A stretch of DNA of 64,000 nt. It comes from JALZAA01 sp036005605 (GTDB lineage: Bacteria > Actinomycetota > Acidimicrobiia > IMCC26256 > JACDBD01). Within the stretch, counting starts at the first letter, position 1, and each line of letters opens with the position of its first letter. Below, piece after piece: positions 17,960 to 27,017 of this stretch. Both the position numbers and the translations under genes were made by a program. The notes beneath the pieces were generated by a model that searched no databases, was not told where the DNA came from, and saw only the letters and a program-made list of their open reading frames with translations. The stretch covers positions 1-64,000 of the forward strand of contig DASYQJ010000251.1 of assembly GCA_036005605.1 (NCBI GenBank), written 5' to 3'.

Positions 17960-18298
17960 ATGCCCGAGACGCTCCATCCGACGTTGCGCGACCGCCTGCA
18001 GGAAGAGCGGGATCGCTTGCACGACCAACTGCGCCAGATGGGCGTCGGCCCCGGCGGCAAGCTCGACTTCGACGACGGCTTTGCCGACTCGGGACAAGTC
18101 ACCGCTGAGCGCGGTGAGGTCGAGGCGCTCGGTGGCACCCTCCTCGAAACCCTGGAGGAGATCGAGGACGCGCTGCGCAAGTTCGACGCCGGGACGTACG
18201 GCCGCTGCGAGTCGTGTGGCAACCAGATCGCCGAGGCGCGGCTCGAGGCCATGCCCGCAGCCCGGCTGTGCATCAACTGCGCGTCCAGCCGCCGCTGA
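17960..18298 (+). CDS. DksA/TraR-type C4 zinc-finger protein
   Basis: 112-residue protein with an N-terminal coiled coil (LQEERDRLHDQLRQMG) and a C-terminal four-cysteine zinc finger, CESCGNQIAEARLEAMP followed by CINC. DksA/TraR family members bind the RNA polymerase secondary channel and modulate transcription; the acidic tip residues sit in the LDFDDGFADSGQ region. Actinobacterial members are often of unclear function, so the regulatory role is inference. It lies 11 bp after xerD and was probably co-transcribed with it. Confidence 0.88.
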   Translation: MPETLHPTLRDRLQEERDRLHDQLRQMGVGPGGKLDFDDGFADSGQVTAERGEVEALGGTLLETLEEIEDALRKFDAGTYGRCESCGNQIAEARLEAMPAARLCINCASSRR

Positions 18299-18314
18299 GC
18301 TCGACCAACGCCAC

Positions 18315-18962
18315 TTGAGCGCCGAGGTCGAAGAGCGCCTCGTCTTCTTTGCCTGCCTGTTCCTGGCGATCATCCTGCACGAGATCAGCCACGGCGTCGT
18401 CGCGCTGTTCTTCGGTGACGACACCGCCAAACGCGCCGGCCGGCTCACGCTGAACCCGATCCCGCACATCGACCCGTTCGGCTCGATCATCCTGCCCGCC
18501 ATGCTCACGATCACCGGCTTCGGCGCGTTCGGTTGGGCGAAGCCGGTCCCCGTGGACCCGACCAAGCTGCGGAACCCGCGCCGACAGATGCTCTTCGTCG
18601 GGCTCGCCGGCCCGGTGTCGAACTTCGCGTTGATGGTGGTGGCGGCGGTGGCTGCGCGCGCCGCGTTCGGCGCGTACACGGGCGACGCGTTCCGGATCGC
18701 GGACTTGCCGCTCGTGATCCAGGTGCTGCTGTTCTTCGCGCTCGCGAACCTCATCCTCGGCCTGTTCAACCTGCTGCCGATCCCGCCGCTCGACGGCTCG
18801 TCGCTCATCGAGCGCGTGTTGCCCCGCGAGTGGCTGGCGGGCTGGTACCGGTTCCGCCCGTACGGGATCCTCGTGCTCTTGCTCGTCGGCCTGTCGACGA
18901 ACCTGTTCGGCCGCCTGTTCTCACCGTTCATCGACGGGCTGTTCGACTTCATCGTCCAATGA
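18315..18962 (+). CDS. Site-2-type M50 zinc metalloprotease
   Basis: 215-residue polytopic membrane protease. The zinc-binding HEISH lies near residues 22-26 in the first helix, and the third ligand motif NLLPIPPLDGSSL near 155. GWAKPVPVDPTKLRNPRRQ between them is typical of the short YwhC/Rip3-like subgroup that cleaves membrane proteins. The start is uncertain: the only plausible start is the TTG at 18315, because the HExxH occurs so near the N-terminus. It ends in a 4-bp overlap (ATGA) with the HD-domain gene. Confidence 0.88.
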   Translation: MSAEVEERLVFFACLFLAIILHEISHGVVALFFGDDTAKRAGRLTLNPIPHIDPFGSIILPAMLTITGFGAFGWAKPVPVDPTKLRNPRRQMLFVGLAGPVSNFALMVVAAVAARAAFGAYTGDAFRIADLPLVIQVLLFFALANLILGLFNLLPIPPLDGSSLIERVLPREWLAGWYRFRPYGILVLLLVGLSTNLFGRLFSPFIDGLFDFIVQ

Positions 18963-19489
18963 AGCCCGTCCATCTCGCCCGGCGGTTCGTTCGTGCGCTG
19001 TGGCCCGGCCGTCCACGGGCGCGGGATATCGCATGGGTCGAGAGCATCCTGGAGCCGACCGAGCTCGCGGTCTGGCACGAGCTGCCGAGGCACGACCAGC
19101 GGTACACGATCCGCGTCGCCAAGCTCGTCGAGCAACGCCTCGCCGGCACCGAGTTCGCCGGTGACCCACGGTGGCTGGCGGCTGCCCTGCTCCACGACGT
19201 CGGCAAGCTCGACGCCGGTCTCGGCGTCGTGGGACGCAGTGCCGCAACCGTGCTGGGCGCGGTCGCGGGGCGGCCCCGCGTCGACCGGTGGGCGCACACG
19301 CCGGGCTTCCGGCGGCGGGCGGCGTGGTACCTCCGTCACGACGAGCGGGGCGCTGCCCGTATCCGGGCGGTGGGCGGGCGCGACGAAGCGGCGCGTTGGG
19401 CGCGGGCGCACCATCACCGCGATCGGTGGCCGGAGAGTGGCGTGCCGATCGCGGTCGCCGAGGCCCTCGAGGCCGCCGACAACTCCTGA
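18959..19489 (+). CDS. HD-domain protein (predicted phosphohydrolase)
   Basis: 176 residues with an HD-type metal site: AALLHDVGKLD near 78-88 supplies the HD pair, and an upstream His lies in PRHDQRYTIRVAKLVE near 44-58. HD proteins hydrolyse nucleotides or phosphodiesters, but no specific substrate can be proposed. The ATG overlaps the protease stop codon, so the two are coupled. The gene ends one base before the convergent trpS gene. Confidence 0.82.
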   Translation: MKPVHLARRFVRALWPGRPRARDIAWVESILEPTELAVWHELPRHDQRYTIRVAKLVEQRLAGTEFAGDPRWLAAALLHDVGKLDAGLGVVGRSAATVLGAVAGRPRVDRWAHTPGFRRRAAWYLRHDERGAARIRAVGGRDEAARWARAHHHRDRWPESGVPIAVAEALEAADNS

Positions 19490-19490
19490 G

Positions 19491-20483
<993 letters not shown>

Positions 20484-20502
20484 CGGCTGAGGCTACCTGC
20501 GG

Positions 20503-20543
20503 CTTCGCTGAGAACCGTGCGGGATTGCCCGGTCTCGGCGAAG
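20503..20543 (+). promoter_or_regulatory. Leader hairpin upstream of scpA
   Basis: The two arms 20503-20516 and 20531-20543 can pair over 13 bp with a single bulged A at 20514, closing a 14-nt loop. It lies immediately 5' of the conserved pseudoknot element that precedes scpA. The ispH leader also has a hairpin (GGACC/GGTCC) at the equivalent place but with unrelated sequence, so the structure rather than the sequence may be conserved. It could equally be a stem used by the divergent trpS promoter region. Confidence 0.45.
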
Positions 20544-20544
20544 G

Positions 20545-20623
20545 GCTCCGGTACTCTCGCGGTGACGGTGGCTTTGCCGACCGTCGCTGCAAAGCCGGAG
20601 CTTGCGACGGCGACAATGGAGAG
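20545..20623 (+). promoter_or_regulatory. Candidate cis-regulatory pseudoknot RNA before scpA
   Basis: The element has stem GGCTTTG (20570-20576) with CAAAGCC (20590-20596), closing a 13-nt loop. Loop bases CCGTCGC (20581-20587) can pair with GCGACGG (20604-20610), giving an H-type pseudoknot. GCTCC (20545-20549) can pair with GGAGC (20597-20601) outside the stem. The pseudoknot ends 7 nt before the ribosome binding site GGAGAG at 20618-20623, and scpA starts at 20630. A 50-nt copy with only four differences lies in the ispH leader on the other strand near 27030-27080. I do not recognise a known riboswitch class. Confidence 0.6.
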
Positions 20624-20629
20624 AGCGCA

Positions 20630-21457
20630 ATGTCGTACGAGGTGTCGACGTCTGTCTTCGAGGGCCCGTTCGACCTGCTCCTGCACCTGATCCTCAAGCA
20701 GGAGGTCGATCTGTGGGAGATCTCGCTGTCGCGGATCGTCGACGAGTACCTCGCCGAGCTCGAGCGCATGGAGAGCTTCGACCTCGACGTGACGACCGAG
20801 TTCCTGCTCATCGCGGCGACACTCGTCGATCTGAAGGCGCGCCGCCTCCTCCCGTCGCTGGAGGAGGTCGAGCTCGACGAGGAGCTCCTGCGCTTCGAGG
20901 AACGCGACCTCCTGCTCGCCCGTCTCCTCGAGTGCAAGACGTTCAAGGACGCAGCCCGCGCGATGGAGACACTCGTGCGGCGCGCCGATCGCAGCCTGGC
21001 GCGACGCGCCGGCGCCGAAGAGCCGTTCGCGTCGCTCAAGCCCGATGCGCTCGACCGGGTGGCGCCGTCCACGCTGCTGGCGGCGGCCCTCCGCGGCTTG
21101 GCGCCGAAGCCGGCACAAGAGATCCAGGTCGACCACATCGCGCCGATCCGGGCCAGCGTGCGCGACGCCGTCGAGGTCGTCCTCGCCGTCCTGCCCGAAC
21201 ACGACGCGCTCAGCTTCCGCCAGCTGGTCGCGGACGCGCCGACGCAACTCGAAGCGATCGTGCGTTTCCTCGCCATCCTCGAGCTCTACAAGCAGGGCGT
21301 CGTCGACCTCGAGCAGTTCGACACGTTCGGCGATCTGCGCGTGCGCCGTCTGCGGGAGGGCGAGACCGCGCTCGACGCGGCCAGCCTGGCCGAGTGGGAC
21401 GAGCCCGACGGCACACCCGAGGACGCGCGCGAGACGGCGGCCTCGGAGCCCGAGTAG
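20630..21457 (+). CDS. scpA: Segregation and condensation protein A
   Basis: Kleisin subunit of the bacterial condensin SMC-ScpAB, bridging the SMC heads and needed for chromosome segregation. The N-terminal FEGPFDLLLHLILKQEVDLWEISLS (split: residues about 9-33) is the hallmark SMC-neck-binding domain. DLDVTTEFLLIAATLVDLKARRLLP follows near 55-79, and a C-terminal winged-helix domain ends at about 245, before an acidic tail. ATG 20630 has GGAGAG 7 nt upstream. It is followed two bases after its stop by scpB. The usual parA-like gene before scpA is absent here. Confidence 0.94.
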   Translation: MSYEVSTSVFEGPFDLLLHLILKQEVDLWEISLSRIVDEYLAELERMESFDLDVTTEFLLIAATLVDLKARRLLPSLEEVELDEELLRFEERDLLLARLLECKTFKDAARAMETLVRRADRSLARRAGAEEPFASLKPDALDRVAPSTLLAAALRGLAPKPAQEIQVDHIAPIRASVRDAVEVVLAVLPEHDALSFRQLVADAPTQLEAIVRFLAILELYKQGVVDLEQFDTFGDLRVRRLREGETALDAASLAEWDEPDGTPEDARETAASEPE

Positions 21458-21459
21458 CC

Positions 21460-22080
21460 GTGTACGACGACCCGCTCGACGAAGCCACCCAGAGCCTGCG
21501 TGCCCACGAGGCGCGCCGGGTCGTCGAGGCCGTCGTCATGGCGGCGACGGACCCCGTCGAGCCGAGCTTCCTCGCCCAGCTCGTCGAGCTGCCGGTCGCG
21601 AGCATTGAAGAGCTGTGCCAGGAGCTCGCCGCCGAGTACGAAGCCGCGGGCCGTGGCTTCGTACTGGTGAAGGTGGCGGGTGGTTACCGATACCAGACCC
21701 ACCCCGACCTGTCGCCGTACGTCGAGCGCTTCGTGCTCGAAGGACAGCACTCGCGGTTGTCCGCGCCCGCGTTCGAGACGCTCGCGATCCTCGCCTACAA
21801 ACAGCCGATCTCGCGCGCGCAGATCTCCGCCATTCGAGGCGTCGACGTCGAGTCGGTCCTCAGCACGCTCCTGCGGCGCGGCTACATCGAGGAGGTCGGC
21901 CGCGATCCCGGACCGGGGCAGGCCGTGATGTACGGGACGACGCGCGAGTTCCTCGAACGCCTCGGCCTCGACTCGCTGGCCGACCTGCCGCCGCTCGGTG
22001 ACTTCGTGCCCGCCCCCGACGTCGTCGACGCGCTCGAGCGCGGTTTGCGCGTGTCCGACGACCCCGCGCCCAACCCGTAG
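21460..22080 (+). CDS. scpB: Segregation and condensation protein B
   Basis: Winged-helix dimer that binds ScpA in the SMC-ScpAB condensin. The 206-residue protein has the two tandem winged-helix domains, with the family signatures GGYRYQTHPDLSPYVE, LSAPAFETLAILAYKQPIS and YGTTREFLERLGLDSLADLP. GTG 21460 lies two bases after the scpA stop. The stop codon abuts the rluB ATG directly, so scpA-scpB-rluB form one operon, as in most actinobacteria and firmicutes. Confidence 0.94.
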   Translation: MYDDPLDEATQSLRAHEARRVVEAVVMAATDPVEPSFLAQLVELPVASIEELCQELAAEYEAAGRGFVLVKVAGGYRYQTHPDLSPYVERFVLEGQHSRLSAPAFETLAILAYKQPISRAQISAIRGVDVESVLSTLLRRGYIEEVGRDPGPGQAVMYGTTREFLERLGLDSLADLPPLGDFVPAPDVVDALERGLRVSDDPAPNP

Positions 22081-22875
22081 ATGACGACCCGGACGCCGTC
22101 CGGGCAGCCCGGCAGCAGCGCTGAGGGCGAACGACTCCAGAAGGTCCTCGCCCGGGCGGGATTCGGGTCCCGGCGCGCCGCCGAGGAACTGATCGCCGGC
22201 GGTCGGGTGACGGTCGACGGTGAGGTGGCGAGGCTTGGGCAACGCATCAACCCCGACAGCGTGCACGTCGAGGTGGACGGTGTACCCGTCCCCGTGCGCG
22301 ACGACGTCGTGTACTACCTGCTGAACAAGCCGCGCCGGGTCGTCACTACGGCTCGAGATCCCGAGCGTCGAACGACGGCCGTCGACCTCGTGCCGAGCGA
22401 GCCGCGCGTGTTCCCGGTCGGTCGCCTCGACTACGACACGGAAGGGCTCCTCGTCCTCACCAACGACGGCGAGCTCGCGCAACTCGTCACGCACCCGCGT
22501 CATGGCATCGAGAAGACGTACCTCGCCGAGGTCTCGGGCGTGCCCACTCGTGCCACGGTCCGGGCGCTCCGCGAGGGCGTCACCCTCGACGACGGACCGA
22601 CAGCGCCGGCTCGCGTTCGCCTCGTGCAGCATCGGGGCGACAACGCCGCGCTCGAGATCGTCCTCCACGAGGGCCGCAACCGCATTGTGCGGCGCATGTG
22701 TGAAGCCGTCGGCCATCCTGTCCGGCGGCTCGTCCGGACACGCGTCGGCCCGATCACGGACCGGCGCCTTGCGCCCGGCGCGTGGCGTGCGTTGCGGCCC
22801 CGCGAGGTCCGGGCCCTGTACGCCGCCGCGACCGAACCCGCAAGGCCCCTGAGCGACGAATCGAACCCCGACTAA
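22081..22875 (+). CDS. rluB: 23S rRNA pseudouridine synthase RluB-type
   Basis: Isomerises a uridine of 23S rRNA to pseudouridine. Residues about 18-65 form the S4 RNA-binding domain (LQKVLARAGFGSRRAAEELI). The catalytic motif GRLDYDTEGLLVLTNDG near 119-135 has the nucleophilic aspartate, and EGRNRIVRRMCEAVGHPV is the RsuA/RluB C-terminal motif. Length 264. It starts at the base following the scpB stop codon. Position scpB-rluB-cmk matches Rv1710-Rv1712. Confidence 0.94.
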   Translation: MTTRTPSGQPGSSAEGERLQKVLARAGFGSRRAAEELIAGGRVTVDGEVARLGQRINPDSVHVEVDGVPVPVRDDVVYYLLNKPRRVVTTARDPERRTTAVDLVPSEPRVFPVGRLDYDTEGLLVLTNDGELAQLVTHPRHGIEKTYLAEVSGVPTRATVRALREGVTLDDGPTAPARVRLVQHRGDNAALEIVLHEGRNRIVRRMCEAVGHPVRRLVRTRVGPITDRRLAPGAWRALRPREVRALYAAATEPARPLSDESNPD

Positions 22876-22886
22876 TCTCAAGTCGT

Positions 22887-23249
22887 GTGAGACTTCGGGC
22901 GCTGCGCGGCGCGATCACGTGCAACGAGAACACCAAGCAGGAGGTCGAGGAGAAGACCCAGCGACTGGTCAAGGAGCTCCTCGCCCGCAACGAGCTCGAG
23001 CACGACGACCTCGTCAGCGTCGTCTTCACCGCCACCGACGACCTGACGGCGGAGTTCCCGGCCGCCGCCGCTCGTGGCGTCGGGCTCGGCGACATCCCGC
23101 TGCTGTGCGCGCGCGAGCTCGCCATCGACGATGGGAAGCCCATGTGCATCCGGGTCCTCGTCCATTGCTACACGGAGCGACCCCGCGACGAGCTGCACCA
23201 CGTGTACCTCGAGGGTGCACGAACGCTCCGTGACGATCTGCCGGAGTAG
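22887..23249 (+). CDS. aroH: Chorismate mutase, AroH type
   Basis: 120-residue chorismate mutase of the trimeric AroH fold, converting chorismate to prephenate on the way to Phe and Tyr. Characteristic residues are RGAITCNENTKQEV at the start (the active-site Arg is in LRGAIT), VVFTATDDLTAEFPAAAAR, and IPLLCARELAIDDGKPMCIRV near the middle, with HCYTER towards the end. The start is GTG 22887. It lies between rluB and aroA, so two shikimate-pathway genes are adjacent. Confidence 0.93.
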   Translation: MRLRALRGAITCNENTKQEVEEKTQRLVKELLARNELEHDDLVSVVFTATDDLTAEFPAAAARGVGLGDIPLLCARELAIDDGKPMCIRVLVHCYTERPRDELHHVYLEGARTLRDDLPE

Positions 23250-23302
23250 TCGCGTGCGACGCCCCGGTCGAGTACCACGTTGAGGCAGAGAGGCGCGGCG
23301 CG

Positions 23303-24601
23303 ATGACCGGAGCCGAGATCACGATCGCGGGCCCGCGACCACTGCGCGGCGCGGTACGCGTCCCGGGCGACAAGGGCATCTCGCATCGTGCATTGCTGTC
23401 GGCGGCGCTGGCTTCCGGGCGCAGCACCATTCGGAGCCTCGCGGACGGCGACGACGTCCAGCGCACGCGCGCCGCCCTCGAGCAACTCGGCGTGCGCGTG
23501 AAGGACTCCGAACCGTCGACGGTGACAGTGCTCGGAACGGGCGCCGAGGGACTACGCGAGCCGGACGCCGTGATCGACTGCGGCAACTCGGGCACGACGA
23601 TGCGCATGCTCGCCGGCCTGCTCGCTGGCCGCCCGTTCCTGAGTGTGCTCAGCGGCGACAGCTCGCTCCAAGGGCGGCCGATGGGACGCGTCGTCCGCCC
23701 CTTGCGCGCATTGGGGGCGCGCGTCGACGGACGCGCGGACGGCGAGCTTGCGCCCCTCGTGATACGGGGCCACGGTCTCACCGGTCGCCGGATCGAGCTC
23801 GACGTCGTGAGCGCGCAGGTCAAGACGGCGGTGATCCTCGCCGGCCTGCAAGCCCAGGGCGCGACCGAAGTCGTCGAGCCAGCGCCCAGCCGCGACCACA
23901 CCGAGCGCATCCTCGAAGCGCTTCGAGCACCGGTGACACGCGTCGACGACCGCACGACTCGGATCGAGACGGGGGCGCCGACACCGTTCGAGCTGGACGT
24001 GCCCGGGGACCCGTCATCGGCCGCGCTGTTCGCGGTGGCTGCGTGCATCACACCGGGCTCTTCGGTCGTGGTCGAGGACGTATGCCTCAACCCGCGCCGT
24101 TTGGGTTTCGTCGAGGTGCTCCGAGGCATGGGCGCGCACGTTGTGGCCGTACCGACGGGGGAGCGCCTCGGCGAGCCGGTTGGCCGCCTCGAGGTCGAGG
24201 CCTCGCCGCTCGTCGCCACCACGATCGAGCCCGACGAGGGGATGATCGACGAGATCCCCGTGCTCGCGGTTGCGGCCGCGTTCGCGGACGGGCTCACCGA
24301 GATCCGAGGCATCGCCGAGCTGCGCGTGAAGGAGAGCGACCGCATCAACACGATCCAACAGGAGCTGGCGCAGATGGGCGTCGGCGTCGAGACGAAACCG
24401 GATTCGCTGACGATCCGCGGCGGGAAACCACGGCCGGCGATGTTCAAGAGTCACGACGACCACCGGATTGCGCTGGCAGCGGCAGTCGCCGCGAACGCGA
24501 TGCCGGGCGAGTCGACCGTGCGCGGCTGGCACTCGGTCGCGGTGTCGTACCCGCGCTTCGCCGACGACCTCGGGACGGTGGCGGGCGGGAGTAGTTCGTG
24601 A
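23303..24601 (+). CDS. aroA: 3-phosphoshikimate 1-carboxyvinyltransferase (EPSP synthase)
   Basis: Joins shikimate-3-phosphate and phosphoenolpyruvate to form EPSP in aromatic amino acid synthesis; target of glyphosate. The 432-residue protein has PGDKGISHRALLSAALASG near 19-37, the DCGNSGTTMRMLAGLLAG motif near 92-109 and the C-terminal KESDR (about 342-346) with DDHRIALA. The normal two-domain inside-out fold is complete. ATG 23303 is followed directly by cmk via a GTGA overlap, giving aroH-aroA-cmk-plsC as one unit. Confidence 0.96.
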   Translation: MTGAEITIAGPRPLRGAVRVPGDKGISHRALLSAALASGRSTIRSLADGDDVQRTRAALEQLGVRVKDSEPSTVTVLGTGAEGLREPDAVIDCGNSGTTMRMLAGLLAGRPFLSVLSGDSSLQGRPMGRVVRPLRALGARVDGRADGELAPLVIRGHGLTGRRIELDVVSAQVKTAVILAGLQAQGATEVVEPAPSRDHTERILEALRAPVTRVDDRTTRIETGAPTPFELDVPGDPSSAALFAVAACITPGSSVVVEDVCLNPRRLGFVEVLRGMGAHVVAVPTGERLGEPVGRLEVEASPLVATTIEPDEGMIDEIPVLAVAAAFADGLTEIRGIAELRVKESDRINTIQQELAQMGVGVETKPDSLTIRGGKPRPAMFKSHDDHRIALAAAVAANAMPGESTVRGWHSVAVSYPRFADDLGTVAGGSSS

Positions 24602-25266
24602 TCCGGGTAGTGGCGATAGACGGGCCCGCGGGATCGGGCAAGTCGACCGTCGCCCGCGGCGTCGCCTCGGTGCTCGGCCTCGACGTGCTCGACACGGGCG
24701 CGATGTACCGAGCCGTCACGCTCCTCACCATCGAGCGGGGCCTCGATCTCGGCGACGGCGAAGCCATCGCGCGCGCGGCCGAGCAGGCCGTCCTCGAGCT
24801 CGGTGATCCGCCCGGAAGTGTCCGGCTCGACGGCCGAGACATCAGCCGCGAGATCCGCGGCCCGGCGGTGTCGGCGGGAGTTTCGGAGGTGTCCTCGCAT
24901 CCGGCGGTCCGCGCGCTCCTGCGCGCCCGGCAGCGGGAATGGGCCGAGCGACGCGGTGGGGGCGTGGTCGAAGGCCGCGACATCGGGACCGTCGTGTTCA
25001 CCGACGCGCCGCTGAAGGTCTTCCTCACCGCTCGCGAGGACGAGCGGGCGCGCCGCCGCCACCGCGACGAGGAGGCCGCCGCCCGCCCCGCCGACTTGGA
25101 GTCCGTGCGCGATGCCGTGGACCGGCGCGACACGCTCGACAACCGGACCACGCCCCTGAACCCCGCCCCGGACGCGGTGGTAATCGACACCACCGGTCGT
25201 GACGTCGACGACGTCGTCAAGGAGGTCGTCGACCGTTTCGAGGCTGCGGTCGGAGCCGAGCCGTGA
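24598..25266 (+). CDS. cmk: Cytidylate kinase
   Basis: Phosphorylates CMP and dCMP with ATP; 222 residues. The P-loop GPAGSGKSTVARGVA lies near 9-23, then LDTGAMYRAVTLL (NMP-binding), SHPAVRALLRARQREW and VVEGRDIGTVVFTDAPLKVFL, and the lid region DERARRRHRDEE. All are typical of bacterial Cmk. The GTG start overlaps the aroA stop; its own stop overlaps the plsC-like gene by 4 bp. Confidence 0.96.
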   Translation: MIRVVAIDGPAGSGKSTVARGVASVLGLDVLDTGAMYRAVTLLTIERGLDLGDGEAIARAAEQAVLELGDPPGSVRLDGRDISREIRGPAVSAGVSEVSSHPAVRALLRARQREWAERRGGGVVEGRDIGTVVFTDAPLKVFLTAREDERARRRHRDEEAAARPADLESVRDAVDRRDTLDNRTTPLNPAPDAVVIDTTGRDVDDVVKEVVDRFEAAVGAEP

Positions 25267-25979
25267 CGGCCGCGCGTCGAGGCGACCTCGGCCAGCGGAT
25301 CTTGTACCGGGTCGTGCGGGCGCTCATTCTCACGCCGTTCAAGGCGATCTTCTTGGTACGCGTACGCGGGCGCGAGAAGGTGCCGCGTAGCGGCGCGTTC
25401 GTGGTGGCGCCGTCGCACCGGTCGCTCATGGACATCTTCTTCACCGGGTACATCACCCGCCGCCGCATCCGGTTCATGGCCAAACAGGAGCTGTTCGAGA
25501 AGCCGTTCCTCGCCTGGCTGTTCACCGCGCTCGGCGGGTTCTCGGTCGAACGGGGGAGCGCCGACCGCGCCGCGTTGCGCGCGGCCCAGGAAGCACTCGA
25601 GGGCGGCGAGCCGGTGGCGATCTTCCCGGAGGGGACGCGGCGGCACGGTCGCGACATCGTCGATCTCTTCGACGGCGGCGCCTACCTCGCGACCCGCCTC
25701 GGGGTCCCGATTGTGCCCGTCGGGATCGGGGGCAGCGAGCAGATCCTCGCGTCGGGCAAGACGCTGCCTCGCCCGCACCGCGTCGCGATCGTCGTCGGTG
25801 ATCCGATCCAGCCGCCCGACCGCAGTGCCGGGCGCGTGCGTCGTCAGGAGGTCACGGACACGACGGAGAAGGTCCGCGTGGAGCTCCAGTCCTGCTTCGA
25901 CGAGGCGCTCGCGCTCGCCGGCGTGCCGTACGCCCCGCCCGCGACGCCGTCAGCGCGCGAGCTCGGCCAACACCAGTGA
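25263..25979 (+). CDS. plsC: 1-acylglycerol-3-phosphate acyltransferase (PlsC family)
   Basis: Membrane-associated acyltransferase making phosphatidic acid from lysophosphatidic acid. The catalytic HX4D motif is APSHRSLMDIFF near 50-61, FSVERGSAD follows near 95, and the substrate-binding FPEGTRRHGRD is near 122-132. VPIVPVGIGGSEQIL is the last family motif. 238 residues. The last 30 bp overlap the convergent ispH gene. Coupled to cmk by a GTGA overlap, as in many actinobacteria where cmk and plsC are fused or adjacent. Confidence 0.92.
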   Translation: MTAARRGDLGQRILYRVVRALILTPFKAIFLVRVRGREKVPRSGAFVVAPSHRSLMDIFFTGYITRRRIRFMAKQELFEKPFLAWLFTALGGFSVERGSADRAALRAAQEALEGGEPVAIFPEGTRRHGRDIVDLFDGGAYLATRLGVPIVPVGIGGSEQILASGKTLPRPHRVAIVVGDPIQPPDRSAGRVRRQEVTDTTEKVRVELQSCFDEALALAGVPYAPPATPSARELGQHQ

Positions 25980-27017
25980 CGCGTCCATCCCCCGGTCGTC
26001 GCTGAACGGGCCGCCGCGGCGGCGTGCCTCCACCGGATCGCCGCCGACCATGAGCGCGGCCAGCCCGTCGAGGGCGGGCACGAGCTCGCGCAGCTCCCGC
26101 GGGGGAGGGAAGTACTCGTCCTCGTCAGTCACGTAGACGGGTTCCACGCCGTCTCTCGGGTCGAGCTTGGCGATCACCGCCTGCACGAGGTCCTCGGGCG
26201 CACTGGCGCCGGCGGTCACGCCGACGACGCTGACGCCCGCCAACTCGTCGACTTCCAGCTCGTCGGGCCCGTCGACGCGCACGACGACGGGACATCCGGC
26301 GCTCCGTGCGACCTTCGTGAGCGCGATGGTGTTCGACGAGTTCGCGCTGCCGATCACCACGACCGCGTCGGCGCGGGTGGCGATGGCCGTCAGCGCGGCT
26401 TGCCGGTTGGTCGTCGCGAAGCAGAGATCGTTGCGCGTCGCCGTCCACAGCTCGGGGAACTGCTCGCGCGTGCGGTCCATGATCCCCTCCCAGTCGTGCA
26501 TCGAGAGGGTCGTCTGCGCCAGCAACGCGACCTTCGCGGGATCCTGCACCTCGGGGAGCACGTCATCGAGATCCCCTTCGTGCTCGACGAGCTGCATCGC
26601 GTCGGGCGCGACCGCGAGGGTCCCGATCGCCTCGTCGTGTCCGGCGTGGCCGACGTAGAGGACGGTGAACCCCTTCTCGGCCCGCACCTTCGCTTCGTGG
26701 TGGACCTTGGTGACGAGCGGGCACACCGCGTTCACCACGAACCGGTTGCGGCTGCGGGCGTGCGCGACGACGTCCGGCGCAGACCCGTGGGCGGAGAGCA
26801 TGAGCGGCGCGTTGTCGGGCACTTCGTCGACGTCGTCGACGAAGACGACCCCGAGGTCGCGGAACCGGTCGACGACGAGACGGTTGTGGACGATCTCGTG
26901 ATAGCAGTACACCGGCGGCTCGAACACCCGGACCATCCACGCCAAGGCCTTGATCGCCATCTCGACTCCCGCGCAATACCCACGGGGTTGGGCGAGCAGC
27001 ACACGTTCTACAGACAC
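25950..27017 (-). CDS. ispH: 4-hydroxy-3-methylbut-2-enyl diphosphate reductase
   Basis: Last enzyme of the MEP isoprenoid pathway, reducing HMBPP to IPP and DMAPP with a 4Fe-4S cluster. The three cluster cysteines are in RGYCAGVEMAI, VNAVCPLVTKVHHEA and NDLCFATTNRQAAL; substrate histidines are in HEIVHN, SAHGSAP and GHAGHDEAIGT. At 355 residues it is about 30 longer than typical, with an extra C-terminal segment after residue 300. The start is GTG 27017, preceded by GGGAGA five bases upstream. Its leader carries the same pseudoknot element as scpA. Confidence 0.95.
   Translation of the reverse strand: MSVERVLLAQPRGYCAGVEMAIKALAWMVRVFEPPVYCYHEIVHNRLVVDRFRDLGVVFVDDVDEVPDNAPLMLSAHGSAPDVVAHARSRNRFVVNAVCPLVTKVHHEAKVRAEKGFTVLYVGHAGHDEAIGTLAVAPDAMQLVEHEGDLDDVLPEVQDPAKVALLAQTTLSMHDWEGIMDRTREQFPELWTATRNDLCFATTNRQAALTAIATRADAVVVIGSANSSNTIALTKVARSAGCPVVVRVDGPDELEVDELAGVSVVGVTAGASAPEDLVQAVIAKLDPRDGVEPVYVTDEDEYFPPPRELRELVPALDGLAALMVGGDPVEARRRGGPFSDDRGMDASLVLAELAR

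Noticed and set aside
20503..20543. TPP riboswitch, because CTGAGA and GGCGAAGGG occur
   Set aside because: The central conserved ACCTGATCTGG segment and the other TPP arm are missing.
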